Shown piece after piece: positions 40,077-48,837 of a stretch of 64,000 nucleotides of DNA; the first letter of the stretch is position 1, and each line of letters begins with the position of its first letter. The DNA is from Pseudomonas panipatensis (GTDB lineage: Bacteria > Pseudomonadota > Gammaproteobacteria > Pseudomonadales > Pseudomonadaceae), in contig NZ_FNDS01000004.1 of the NCBI RefSeq assembly GCF_900099785.1, forward strand, positions 372,001-436,000, read 5' to 3'. The translations under genes were made by a program, and so were the position numbers. The notes below the pieces were generated by a model that was not told the DNA's origin, searched no databases, and worked only from the letters and a program-made list of their open reading frames with translations.

Positions 40077-41032
40077 ACCTGCGGCAATGGCTACCGATCC
40101 GCGCCTGGCACCAAGACGACGACTGGCGCATCGACTGGTGCTGGTTCGCCGACCGGCCCCTGCGTGAAGCTTTCTTTCAGGACAGCGTGCAGAACGCCCT
40201 GCGCCTGCCGGTCAATCAGGCCCTGCGCCGCGAAACGCCGATAGCCGCCCTGCTCGACTGGCAACGCAGCAGCCCCGGCCTGGCGCCACGCGCGTTCATT
40301 CAGCATGCCTCGCGCTGCGGCTCGACCCTGCTGGCACAGATGCTCGCCAGCCTCGACAGCCATCTGGTGCTGTCCGAGCCACCGCCGCTCGATAGCCTGC
40401 TGCGCGCCCAGCGGCTCAGCAGCGCCAGCGCGGCGCAACAGCGCGACTGGCTGGCCGCGCTGCTCAGTGCCTACGGCCAGCCGCGGCGCGGCGAGCAGGC
40501 GCTGGTGATCAAGCTGGATGCCTGGAACATCTTCGAGGCCGAATGGCTACGGGCGATCTATCCACAGACACCCTGGCTGTTCGTCTACCGCGAACCGCTG
40601 GAAATCGTCGCCTCGCACCTGCGCCAGCCCGGCCGGCACATGGTGCCCGGATTGATCGGCCCATCCGGGCTGGACCAATGGCTGGGCGACGCGGCGGGCG
40701 AGAGCCGTGCCAGTTATGTCGCCCGCTGCACCGGCGCAATCCTTCAGCGAGGCCTGGAGGAATGCCGTCGCCTGGGCGGCATTCCGCTCAACTACAACGA
40801 GCTGCCGGGCGCCTGCTGGGGCCGCCTGGCCGATGTGCTGGGGATATCGGCTGCCGACCTGCCACGCCTGCGCGACAGCGCCGGCTTCGACAGCAAGCAC
40901 GCGGGCATGGCGTTTCGCCCGGATGGTGAAAGCAAGCGCGCCAGCCTCGACGCCGCCAGTCGCGAACAGGTCGAGCGCTGGGCCCGCGCGCCCTATCTGG
41001 CCTTGGAGCGCCTGCGCCTGAGCGGGCAATGA
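40064..41032 (+). CDS. Sulfotransferase-family protein
   Basis: A 322-residue protein with a PAPS-binding signature: the 5'-phosphosulfate loop HASRCGSTLL (81-90) and the 3'-phosphate motif YREPLEIVAS with Arg176 and Ser184 eight residues apart, as in known sulfotransferases. There is no signal peptide or membrane helix. It overlaps the upstream hydroxylase by 13 bases and is followed by a terminator, so the pair is one transcription unit. A simple reading is hydroxylation followed by sulfation of the new hydroxyl (inference). Confidence 0.82.
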   Translation: MEGLNLRQWLPIRAWHQDDDWRIDWCWFADRPLREAFFQDSVQNALRLPVNQALRRETPIAALLDWQRSSPGLAPRAFIQHASRCGSTLLAQMLASLDSHLVLSEPPPLDSLLRAQRLSSASAAQQRDWLAALLSAYGQPRRGEQALVIKLDAWNIFEAEWLRAIYPQTPWLFVYREPLEIVASHLRQPGRHMVPGLIGPSGLDQWLGDAAGESRASYVARCTGAILQRGLEECRRLGGIPLNYNELPGACWGRLADVLGISAADLPRLRDSAGFDSKHAGMAFRPDGESKRASLDAASREQVERWARAPYLALERLRLSGQ

Positions 41033-41059
41033 AAAAGGGGCGATATGTCGCCCCTTTTT
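41032..41059. terminator. Bidirectional terminator between the sulfotransferase gene and mazG
   Basis: AAAAAGGGGCGA/TCGCCCCTTTTT stem overlapping the sulfotransferase stop codon. Confidence 0.9.
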
Positions 41060-41076
41060 GCCTGGTCTCTTCGGCT

Positions 41077-41910
41077 TCAGCCGCAGCCCAGCGGGTTCTT
41101 CTCTTCGCGCTTGGCCTCCCCCCAGAGCGCGTCCAGCTCGTCCAGGCTGCACTCTTCGGCCTTGCGACCCTGGTCTCGAAGGGCGCCTTCGATATAACGG
41201 AAACGCCGTTCGAACTTGGTATTGGCCGCACGCAACGCGGTTTCTGGATCGACCTTCAAGTGCCGCGCGAGATTGACCACCACGAACAGCAGGTCGCCGA
41301 CTTCCTCCGCCTGGGCCTCGGCGTCGCCGTCGGCCATGGCTTCGAGGACTTCGTCCAGCTCCTCACGCAGCTTATCCACCACCGGCAGGGCTTCCGGCCA
41401 GTCGAAGCCGACCTGCGCCGCGCGCTTCTGCAGCTTGGCCGCGCGACTGAGCGCCGGCAGCGCGGTCGGCACATCGTCCAATAGCGACAGTTGCACCGGC
41501 TCGGCGGCCTTGGCCGCGCGCTCTTCCGCCTTGAGTTCTTCCCAGCGCTGCTTGACCGCGGCTTCTTCCAGCTTCGCCGGGTCCGGCGCGCCGTACAGGT
41601 CGCCGTCGGGGAACACGTGGGGATGACGGCGGATCAGCTTGGCGGTGATGCCATCGACCACCTCGGCGAAGGCGAAGCGCTGCTCCTCCTGCGCCAACTG
41701 GCTGTAATAGACCACCTGGAACAGCAGGTCGCCGAGTTCCTCGCGAAGGTGGCCGAAATCGCCGCGCTCGATGGCATCGGCGACTTCGTAGGCCTCTTCC
41801 AAGGTGTAAGGGACGATGCTCGCATAGCTCTGCTTGAGATCCCACGGGCAGCCGTGCCGCGGGTCGCGCAGCCGGGCCATCAGGTGCAGCAGATCGTCGA
41901 GCTTATACAT
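41077..41910 (-). CDS. mazG: Nucleoside triphosphate pyrophosphohydrolase MazG
   Basis: Hydrolyses NTPs to NMPs and limits ppGpp-related effects in E. coli. It has 277 residues and two MazG modules, each with the magnesium-binding EExxE...ExxD pattern (LREELGDLLFQVV at about 57-70 and EEVGDLLFVVVN near 210-225). The start overlaps the end of relA by eight bases, the standard relA-mazG linkage. The frame open to 42009 is not the start. Confidence 0.95.
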   Translation of the reverse strand: MYKLDDLLHLMARLRDPRHGCPWDLKQSYASIVPYTLEEAYEVADAIERGDFGHLREELGDLLFQVVYYSQLAQEEQRFAFAEVVDGITAKLIRRHPHVFPDGDLYGAPDPAKLEEAAVKQRWEELKAEERAAKAAEPVQLSLLDDVPTALPALSRAAKLQKRAAQVGFDWPEALPVVDKLREELDEVLEAMADGDAEAQAEEVGDLLFVVVNLARHLKVDPETALRAANTKFERRFRYIEGALRDQGRKAEECSLDELDALWGEAKREEKNPLGCG

Positions 41911-44161
41911 CCTTGCCACCCGCGCGGTCGCGCCGCGCCTCGATGATGTTGGGCAGTTGCGAGATGCGCGCCAGCAGCCGGCCCAGGGACTCCAGGCCAG
42001 GGATTTCAATGGTCAGGCGCATGGTCGCGGTGTTGTCGTCCTTGTTCGACCGGGTGTTCACCGCGAGCACGTTGATGCGCTCGTTGAGCAGCACCTGGGA
42101 CACGTCGCGCAGCAGACCGGAGCGGTCGTAGGCGCGGATGGCGATGTCCACCGGGTAGGTCTGCACCGGTACCGGCCCCCAGCTGACCTGGATGATCCGC
42201 TCCGGCTCGCGGCCAGCCAGTTGCAGCGCGGTGGCGCAGTCCTGGCGGTGGATGGTGACGCCACGGCCGAGGGTGATGTAGCCGACGATCGGATCGCCCG
42301 GCAACGGCTGGCAGCAGCCGGCCATCTGCGTCAGCAGGTTGCCCACGCCCTGGATCTGGATGTCGCCACGACGGCCTTGGCCGACCTTGCTCGGCTTGCG
42401 CGGGATGAGTTCCAACTGCTCGTTGCCGCGTTCCGGCTCGACCAGTTGCTGCGCGTAGCCCACCACATGGGCCTGGCGCAGGTCGCCGGCGCCGAGGGCG
42501 GCGAACATGTCCTCGGCGGTCTTGTAGTTGGCTTTCTCCGCCAGTTTCTCGAAGTCCACCGAGGGCAAGGCCAGGCGCGCCAGCTCGCGTTCGAGCATGG
42601 TCTTGCCGGCCGCGACGTTCTGGTCGCGCGCCTGCAGCTTGAACCAGTGGACGATCTTCGCCCGCGCCCGCGAGGTGGTGACGTAGCCGAGGTTCTGGTT
42701 CAGCCAGTCACGGCTCGGACCGCTGTGCTTGCCGGTGATGATCTCCACCTGCTCGCCGGTCTGCAGGCTGTAGTTCAGCGGCACGATGCGGCCGTTGATC
42801 TTGGCGCCGCGGCAGTTGTGCCCGACCTCGGTGTGCACGCGGTAGGCGAAGTCCAGCGGCGTGGCGCCCTTGGGCAGGTCGATGGCGTGGCCGTCGGGGG
42901 TGAAGACGTAGACCCGGTCCGGCTCGATATCGACGCGCAGCTGCTCGGCCAAGCCGCCGATATCGCCCAGTTCCTCATGCCATTCGAGAACCTGGCGCAG
43001 CCAGGAGATTTTCTCTTCGTAATGGTTGGAGCCGGATTTGACGTCGGTGCCCTTGTAGCGCCAGTGCGCGCAGACGCCCAGCTCGGCCTCTTCGTGCATG
43101 GCGTGGGTGCGGATCTGCACCTCCAGCACCTTGCCCTCGGGTCCGATCACCGCGGTGTGCAGCGAGCGGTAGCCGTTTTCCTTGGGGTTGGCGATGTAGT
43201 CGTCGAATTCCTTGGGAATGTGCCGCCAGAGGGTGTGCACGATCCCCAGCGCGGTATAGCAGTCGCGCATTTCCGGAACCAGCACGCGCACCGCGCGGAC
43301 GTCGTAGATCTGGCTGAAGTCCAGGCCCTTGCGCTGCATCTTCCGCCAGATCGAGTAGATGTGCTTGGCGCGGCCGCTGAGGTCGGCCTTGATGCCGGTG
43401 GCGGCCAGGGCCTCCTTGAGCTGGCCCATCACGGTGGCGATGTACTGCTCGCGATCCAGGCGCCGCTCGTGCAGCAGCTTGGCGATCTGCTTGTACTGCT
43501 CGGGCTCCAGGTAGCGGAAGGACAGGTCCTCCAGCTCCCACTTGATGTGACCGATGCCCAGGCGGTGGGCCAAGGGTGCATAGATGTCGAAGACTTCGCG
43601 GGCGACGCGGTGACGCTTCTCCTCGTCGGCGTTCTTCACCGCGCGGATGGCACAGGTACGCTCGGCCAGCTTGATCAGCGCCACGCGCACGTCGTCGACC
43701 ATGGCCACCAGCATCTTGCGCAGGTTCTCGACCTGCGCCTGGGTGCCGAGCACCATGGATTGCCGCGGGTTGAGGCTGGCGCTGATCGCCGCCATGCGCA
43801 GCACGCCTTCGATCAGCTTGGCCACCACCGAGCCGAAGCGTTGCTGGACGTCTTCCAGCTTGATCTTGCCCTCGCGCACGCCACGGTAGATGACCGCGGC
43901 GACCAGGGACTCCTGGTCGAGCTTGAGGTCAGCGAGAATCTCGGCGATCTCGAGGCCGGTCTGGAAGCTCGAGGTGCCTTCCGCCCAGGAGTTGTCAGCC
44001 TTGCTGACCGCCTTGTGCTCGGCCTCGCGGGCGAACTCGCAGGCCTCCAGCAGGACCTTGCGATCCAGGACCGGGACCAGGGTCTGGACATGGTCCAGCC
44101 AGGCCTCGAGGTTGATGCTGCCGTCGGTGTTGACCGGCTGGTGCGCTCTCACCTGTACCAT
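41903..44161 (-). CDS. relA: GTP pyrophosphokinase RelA
   Basis: Ribosome-associated (p)ppGpp synthetase of the stringent response. It has 752 residues. The N-terminal pseudo-hydrolase domain lacks a complete HD pair, and the synthetase domain carries the RelA-specific EFDD in KEFDDYIANPKENGYRS. TGS (about 410-470), helical/zinc-finger-like (GCCQPLPGD) and C-terminal ACT domains follow. The operon with mazG is tight; rlmD lies upstream across a 94-base gap. Confidence 0.97.
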   Translation of the reverse strand: MVQVRAHQPVNTDGSINLEAWLDHVQTLVPVLDRKVLLEACEFAREAEHKAVSKADNSWAEGTSSFQTGLEIAEILADLKLDQESLVAAVIYRGVREGKIKLEDVQQRFGSVVAKLIEGVLRMAAISASLNPRQSMVLGTQAQVENLRKMLVAMVDDVRVALIKLAERTCAIRAVKNADEEKRHRVAREVFDIYAPLAHRLGIGHIKWELEDLSFRYLEPEQYKQIAKLLHERRLDREQYIATVMGQLKEALAATGIKADLSGRAKHIYSIWRKMQRKGLDFSQIYDVRAVRVLVPEMRDCYTALGIVHTLWRHIPKEFDDYIANPKENGYRSLHTAVIGPEGKVLEVQIRTHAMHEEAELGVCAHWRYKGTDVKSGSNHYEEKISWLRQVLEWHEELGDIGGLAEQLRVDIEPDRVYVFTPDGHAIDLPKGATPLDFAYRVHTEVGHNCRGAKINGRIVPLNYSLQTGEQVEIITGKHSGPSRDWLNQNLGYVTTSRARAKIVHWFKLQARDQNVAAGKTMLERELARLALPSVDFEKLAEKANYKTAEDMFAALGAGDLRQAHVVGYAQQLVEPERGNEQLELIPRKPSKVGQGRRGDIQIQGVGNLLTQMAGCCQPLPGDPIVGYITLGRGVTIHRQDCATALQLAGREPERIIQVSWGPVPVQTYPVDIAIRAYDRSGLLRDVSQVLLNERINVLAVNTRSNKDDNTATMRLTIEIPGLESLGRLLARISQLPNIIEARRDRAGGKDV

Positions 44162-44255
44162 CGTGTCTACCCTTCCCCACGGTGTGCCATAGCGCACCGC
44201 TCACAGCGCCGGCCTTTCTGGTCTTGCACGGGCCGGTCGGATTGCGCGGACAGTC

Positions 44256-45620
44256 CTAGTCCGCCTCGAACAACGCCATCGCCTCCACATGTGCCGTCTG
44301 CGGGAACATGTCGAGGATTCCGGCACGCTTCAGGCGATAGCCCTGTCGGGCCAGTTCGCCAGCGTCGCGCGCCAGGGTCGCCGGGTTGCAGGACACATAG
44401 AGTACCCGCTCGGCGCCCAGCGCGCGCATGCTGCGTACCGCTTCGAAAGCGCCGTCACGCGGCGGGTCGAGCAGTACGGCGCTGAATCCTTGTGCCGCGC
44501 CCTTGGCGAACCAGGGCGCCGCGTTCAACGGTTGTGCCAGGTCGGCCTGGTGGAACACGGCATTCTCCAGGCCATTGGCCCGGGCATTGGCCGCGGCGCG
44601 CGCGACCATGCTCTGCACGCCCTCCACGCCCACCACTTCGGCGGCGCGGCGGGCCAGCGGCAGGGCGAAATTGCCCAGGCCACAGAACAGGTCTAGCACC
44701 CGTTCGCTCGGACCGGGAGCCAGCCAATCGAGCGCCTGCTCGACCATGGCGGCGTTGACCGGTTCGTTGACCTGGACGAAATCGCCGGGCCGGTAGGCCA
44801 GGGTCAAGTCCCAGGCATCCAGGCGGTAGCCCAGGTGCCCATTGCCATCGGCAGGCGTCGGTTCACCGTCGCCCTGCAACCACAACTGCACATCCCGTGC
44901 CGAACAGAAGCCGCGAAGGCGTTCGAGATCGACGTCGGCCAGGGGTTCGGTATGTCGCAGCAGCATGGCGCTGGCGGTGCCGTGGAACAGCTCGACATGG
45001 CCGATGGCCTGCGGCCGGGCAAACCCTCGCAGCAAATCGGGCAAGGCGCGGGCCAGGGCCTGCAGCGGCGGCACCAATACCAGGCAGTCGTCGAAGGCGA
45101 CGATCGCTTGGCTGGCAGCGGCGCGGAAACCCACGTCCAGACGCCGCGCCTTGTGCTCCCAGCGCACGGCGATACGTGCGCGACGACGGTAGCCGAATTC
45201 GGGGCCGGCCAGCGGCGCCGCCCACTGCTGCGGGGCGATGTCGCCGAATCGTTGCAGTTGCTCGGCCAAGGTGCGCTGCTTGAGCGCCAATTGTTCGCTG
45301 TGGGGCAGGTGCTGCAGGGTGCAGCCGCCACACTGCCCAGCCACCGCGCAGGGGGCCTGGCGGCGCAGCTCGGCCGCATCGAGAATGCGCTCCGCGCGAG
45401 CGTCCACCACCTGGCTGCGCGCCGCCAGCACACGGGCCTCGACGCTCTCGCCCGGCAAGGCGCCGGAGACGAACCAGGTACGCCCGTCGAGGTGAGCGAT
45501 GCCACGGCCGTCATGGGCCAGGCGCTCGATCTGCAGGCGCTGCTTCTTGCCCACCGGCACGCCGCTGGCGCGCGCGCCACCGCTGGGCTGGAAACGCAGC
45601 CCGGTTCTTTGCTTAGCCAT
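44256..45620 (-). CDS. rlmD: 23S rRNA (uracil(1939)-C(5))-methyltransferase RlmD
   Basis: SAM-dependent m5U methyltransferase of the TrmA family. It has 454 residues: an N-terminal TRAM domain (about 25-80), Fe-S cysteines ([10 protein letters not shown] plus a later Cys), a Rossmann domain ([16 protein letters not shown]) and the catalytic cysteine in [12 protein letters not shown]. It follows cysM by 2 bases and precedes relA. Confidence 0.95.
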   Translation of the reverse strand: MAKQRTGLRFQPSGGARASGVPVGKKQRLQIERLAHDGRGIAHLDGRTWFVSGALPGESVEARVLAARSQVVDARAERILDAAELRRQAPCAVAGQCGGCTLQHLPHSEQLALKQRTLAEQLQRFGDIAPQQWAAPLAGPEFGYRRRARIAVRWEHKARRLDVGFRAAASQAIVAFDDCLVLVPPLQALARALPDLLRGFARPQAIGHVELFHGTASAMLLRHTEPLADVDLERLRGFCSARDVQLWLQGDGEPTPADGNGHLGYRLDAWDLTLAYRPGDFVQVNEPVNAAMVEQALDWLAPGPSERVLDLFCGLGNFALPLARRAAEVVGVEGVQSMVARAAANARANGLENAVFHQADLAQPLNAAPWFAKGAAQGFSAVLLDPPRDGAFEAVRSMRALGAERVLYVSCNPATLARDAGELARQGYRLKRAGILDMFPQTAHVEAMALFEAD

Positions 45621-45622
45621 GG

Positions 45623-46522
45623 TCAGCGCGGGTCATACACGCCAGAGGACAGGTAGCGGTCGCCACGGTCGCAGATGATCGCCACCATCACGGCGTTCTC
45701 GACCTCGCGGGACAGGCGCAGCATGGCGGCCACCGCGCCACCGGAGGACACGCCGCAGAAAATGCCTTCTTCGCGGGCCAGACGACGCATCACGTCCTCG
45801 GCCTCGCTCTGCTGCATGTCCACGATGCGGTCGACGCGGCTGGCGTCGAAGATCTTCGGCAGGTATTCCTGGGGCCAGCGGCGGATACCGGGAATGGCCG
45901 AACCTTCCATGGGCTGCAGACCGACGATCTGCACCGCCGGGTTCTGCTCCTTGAGGTAGCGCGACACGCCCATGATGGTGCCGGTGGTGCCCATGGAGCT
46001 GATGAAATGGGTGATTTCGCCACCGGTCTGACGCCAGATTTCCGGGCCGGTACTGGCGTAGTGGGCAATCGGGTTATCGCCATTGGCGAACTGGTCGAGG
46101 ACCTTGCCCTTGCCGTCGCGCTGCATCTGGTCGGCGAGGTCGCGGGCACCTTCCATGCCCTGCTCCTTGCTCACCAGAATCAGCTCGGCGCCATAGGCGG
46201 TCATGGCGGCCTTGCGTTCGGCGGTGGAGTTGTCCGGCATGATCAGGATCATCCGGTAGCCCTTGATCGCCGCCGCCATGGCCAGGGCGATGCCGGTGTT
46301 GCCGGAGGTCGCCTCGATCAAGGTATCGCCGGGATGAATGTCGCCGCGCAGCTCGGCGCGGGTGATCATCGACAGCGCTGGGCGGTCCTTCACGGAGCCC
46401 GCGGGGTTGTTGCCCTCAAGCTTTACCAGCAGGGTATTGGAGGTATCCCCGGGCAGGCGCTGCAAGCGCACCAGCGGAGTGTTGCCGACACACTCGGCGA
46501 TAGTCGGGTACTGCACGGTCAT
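45623..46522 (-). CDS. cysM: Cysteine synthase B
   Basis: PLP enzyme making cysteine from O-acetylserine and sulfide or thiosulfate. It has 299 residues. The PLP lysine is in [13 protein letters not shown], the phosphate loop in [12 protein letters not shown] and the conserved serine region in [26 protein letters not shown] is the usual start; the frame open to 46720 is an artefact. In PAO1 the gene upstream is pirA, which is missing here. Confidence 0.97.
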   Translation of the reverse strand: MTVQYPTIAECVGNTPLVRLQRLPGDTSNTLLVKLEGNNPAGSVKDRPALSMITRAELRGDIHPGDTLIEATSGNTGIALAMAAAIKGYRMILIMPDNSTAERKAAMTAYGAELILVSKEQGMEGARDLADQMQRDGKGKVLDQFANGDNPIAHYASTGPEIWRQTGGEITHFISSMGTTGTIMGVSRYLKEQNPAVQIVGLQPMEGSAIPGIRRWPQEYLPKIFDASRVDRIVDMQQSEAEDVMRRLAREEGIFCGVSSGGAVAAMLRLSREVENAVMVAIICDRGDRYLSSGVYDPR

Positions 46523-46601
46523 GGAGCTACTCGGAATCCGGTACGACGGTGGGAAAGGCCTCCTATGATAGCGGCAAACGCGGCGCACCATAAGAAAGTT
46601 C

Positions 46602-47981
46602 CTAACCAGTCGTAACCGGGGCCGTTCCGCGGCCTCCGCAGGGCAAGCGCAGACACAGGCGCAAGCCGGGATTGCCGGGCTCGGCCCAGAGTTCGCCGCC
46701 CTGCAGGCGAATGGCGCCACGGGCGATACTCAGGCCGAGGCCGAAGCCTTCGCCGCTGCGCGCGCTGGAAAGCCGGGTGAAGGGCCGGAAGATCCGTTCC
46801 AGGTCCGCCTCCGCCACCCCGCTCCCCTGATCCTCCAGGCACAGCAGCCAGCGCTCGCCCTGGCGCTCTCCGCGCAGGCGGATGCAGCCGTCTGGCGGGG
46901 AATGGCGGATGGCGTTGCGCAGCAGATTCTCCAGGGCCTGGGCCAGCCCATTGAGCTGGCCATGCACGAGACAGTCCGCCGGCAACTCGCACTGGAAGCG
47001 CGAGGCGTCCCAGCCGGATTCGAAACAGGCATCCTCCACCAATAGCTCCCAGAGCGGCCGCACGGCGATGTCTTCCAGCACCACGGGTGGCTGCTCGGTG
47101 TCCATCCAGGCCAGCTCCAGGGTGTGCTGCAGCAGTCGCTGCATGACCTCGACCTCGCGCTCCAGGCGTGACCGCAACGCGCCCTCCGGCAGCGGACCTT
47201 CCGCCGCCACGCGCAAGCGGCTGAGCGGCGTGCGCAGTTCATGGGAAAGATCGCGCAGCAATTGCCGCTGGAAGGCCACATGGCCAGTGAGGCGCGCGCC
47301 CGTAGGGTCGAAAGCCCGCGCCAACGCCCCCTGGTCGTCGCGCCGCGGGCCGACTTCGCAAGCGGCGATGGACTCCAGATCCTCCGCACAGAGCGTGCTG
47401 GCCCGCTCGCGCATGCAGGCCAGCGGATGGATCAACTGCCGGTAGAGCAGCATGCACAGCAGCAAGGCCAGTGCACCCGGCACCAGACCATGGCTCAGCA
47501 GGCGATGCAGCATGGAAATGCCGGCCGGCTTGAAGCGCTCCGGCAATTGCAGGACCAGGCGCCCCTCGGCGGGATGCGTCGGAAAGGGAATGCCGATATA
47601 CGGCAGTTGCCGGCTGCGCTCGCTGACTGGCCAGTCCAGGCCGCGCAGGAAGGTCAGGCGACTCGCCTCCTCCTGGCTCAAGGGCTGGCTGCCGAGGGCC
47701 TGCAAGCGACCGTCGACCGCCGCCAGCCAGGTGTCTTCGCGGGCACGCATGGCCGCGAGCCAGGCATCCACGCCGGCCGCGCCCGAGGCGCGCCAGTTCT
47801 GCTCCAGCTCCCGCGCATAAGCCGTCAGCACCTCGCGCGCCTCGCGGGAGAGAAATTGCCCCTCGCGTTCGAGCTGCCGTCCCCAGACCCAGGAGAGCCA
47901 GATCAGCGCCAGGCAGAGCGCCACCACCGGTATGGCGAGGCGCCAGAACAATGAACAGCGCCCCGGCGGCGGCAGGCCCAT
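46602..47981 (-). CDS. pirS: PirS-like sensor histidine kinase
   Basis: A 459-residue membrane sensor kinase with a first membrane helix at about 13-33, a periplasmic domain (about 35-155) and a second helix at about 160-182. The HAMP region and dimerisation domain with the phospho-acceptor in LSHELRTPLSRLR follow, then N, G1 and G2 boxes (NLLRNAIRH, DQGSGV, GFGLGLSIA). By position it is PirS, which with PirR controls the siderophore receptor PirA in PAO1. That receptor gene is not present next to it. Confidence 0.85.
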   Translation of the reverse strand: MGLPPPGRCSLFWRLAIPVVALCLALIWLSWVWGRQLEREGQFLSREAREVLTAYARELEQNWRASGAAGVDAWLAAMRAREDTWLAAVDGRLQALGSQPLSQEEASRLTFLRGLDWPVSERSRQLPYIGIPFPTHPAEGRLVLQLPERFKPAGISMLHRLLSHGLVPGALALLLCMLLYRQLIHPLACMRERASTLCAEDLESIAACEVGPRRDDQGALARAFDPTGARLTGHVAFQRQLLRDLSHELRTPLSRLRVAAEGPLPEGALRSRLEREVEVMQRLLQHTLELAWMDTEQPPVVLEDIAVRPLWELLVEDACFESGWDASRFQCELPADCLVHGQLNGLAQALENLLRNAIRHSPPDGCIRLRGERQGERWLLCLEDQGSGVAEADLERIFRPFTRLSSARSGEGFGLGLSIARGAIRLQGGELWAEPGNPGLRLCLRLPCGGRGTAPVTTG

Positions 47982-47987
47982 CAGCGG

Positions 47988-48695
47988 CTAGTCCGCGGAA
48001 GCGAAGACATAGCCCCGGCCCCAGACCGCGCGCAGCTGATGACGGAGATAACCGATGGCCTGCAGTTTGCGGCGCAAGTGGCTGACGTGCATGTCCAGGC
48101 TGCGATCATGGGCGGTGTAGCCACGGTGCAGCACCTGTTGATAAAGGAAGGCTTTGCTGAGGGTTTCGTCGGCATGCGCAAGGAAGGTTTCCAGCAGCCG
48201 GTACTCCGTGGCGGTGAGGCTGGCGACCCGCCCGTCGAGGTGCATTTCGCTGGCGGCCTCGTCCAGGCGCAGGTCGCCGAGGTCGGCGTTCGCTCGCAGG
48301 CTGCCGCGCTCCAGGGCGACGCGGCGCAGGATGGCGTCGATGCGCACATTCAGCTCGGCCAGGCTGAACGGCTTGGGCAGGTAGTCATCGGCGCCCTGGG
48401 AAAATCCGCTGATGCGATCCTGCTCGGCGCCCAGCGCCGACATCAGGATCACCGGCACGGGCTGTTCGCGGCGCAACCGACGTAGCGCCTCGAGGCCATC
48501 GCAGCTGGGCAGCATGACGTCCAGCAGGACCAGATCGAAGGGCTCGCGCAGCGCCTGTTCGAGCCCTTCGTGGCCATCCCGGCACCAGGTCACGGCAAAG
48601 CCGCGCTCACGCAAATGGCCGGACAGATGGGCACCGAGAATGGGATCGTCCTCGATGGTGAGCAGGCGAACAGACGCGGGCAGTAACTGACTCAT
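47988..48695 (-). CDS. pirR: PirR-like OmpR-family response regulator
   Basis: A 235-residue response regulator. Receiver domain (about 8-120) with the phospho-acceptor Asp in LVLLDVMLPSCDGLEAL and the conserved Lys in DDYLPKPF. The winged-helix DNA-binding domain (about 135-230) contains LTATEYRLLETFL and SLDMHVSHLRRKL. It is six bases ahead of its kinase and divergent from gacS. Confidence 0.88.
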   Translation of the reverse strand: MSQLLPASVRLLTIEDDPILGAHLSGHLRERGFAVTWCRDGHEGLEQALREPFDLVLLDVMLPSCDGLEALRRLRREQPVPVILMSALGAEQDRISGFSQGADDYLPKPFSLAELNVRIDAILRRVALERGSLRANADLGDLRLDEAASEMHLDGRVASLTATEYRLLETFLAHADETLSKAFLYQQVLHRGYTAHDRSLDMHVSHLRRKLQAIGYLRHQLRAVWGRGYVFASAD

Positions 48696-48837
48696 AGGAA
48701 ATAAGAGTTATTAGCGAACGCCAAGTATTCCTGAATAGCGCCGCATCCGGCAACCCAGGGCGTCTGCCGGGCAACGGCCGAGATTCCCATCGCCCAACCC
48801 GCTACACTGCCGGGAAAAACCGCACCGGAGGACTCGC

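Noticed and set aside
41834-44485. 883-residue open frame on the plus strand opposite mazG-relA
   Set aside because: It is a shadow of the strongly supported minus-strand relA and mazG. GC-rich third positions keep antisense frames open; the translation has no domain and no ribosome site.
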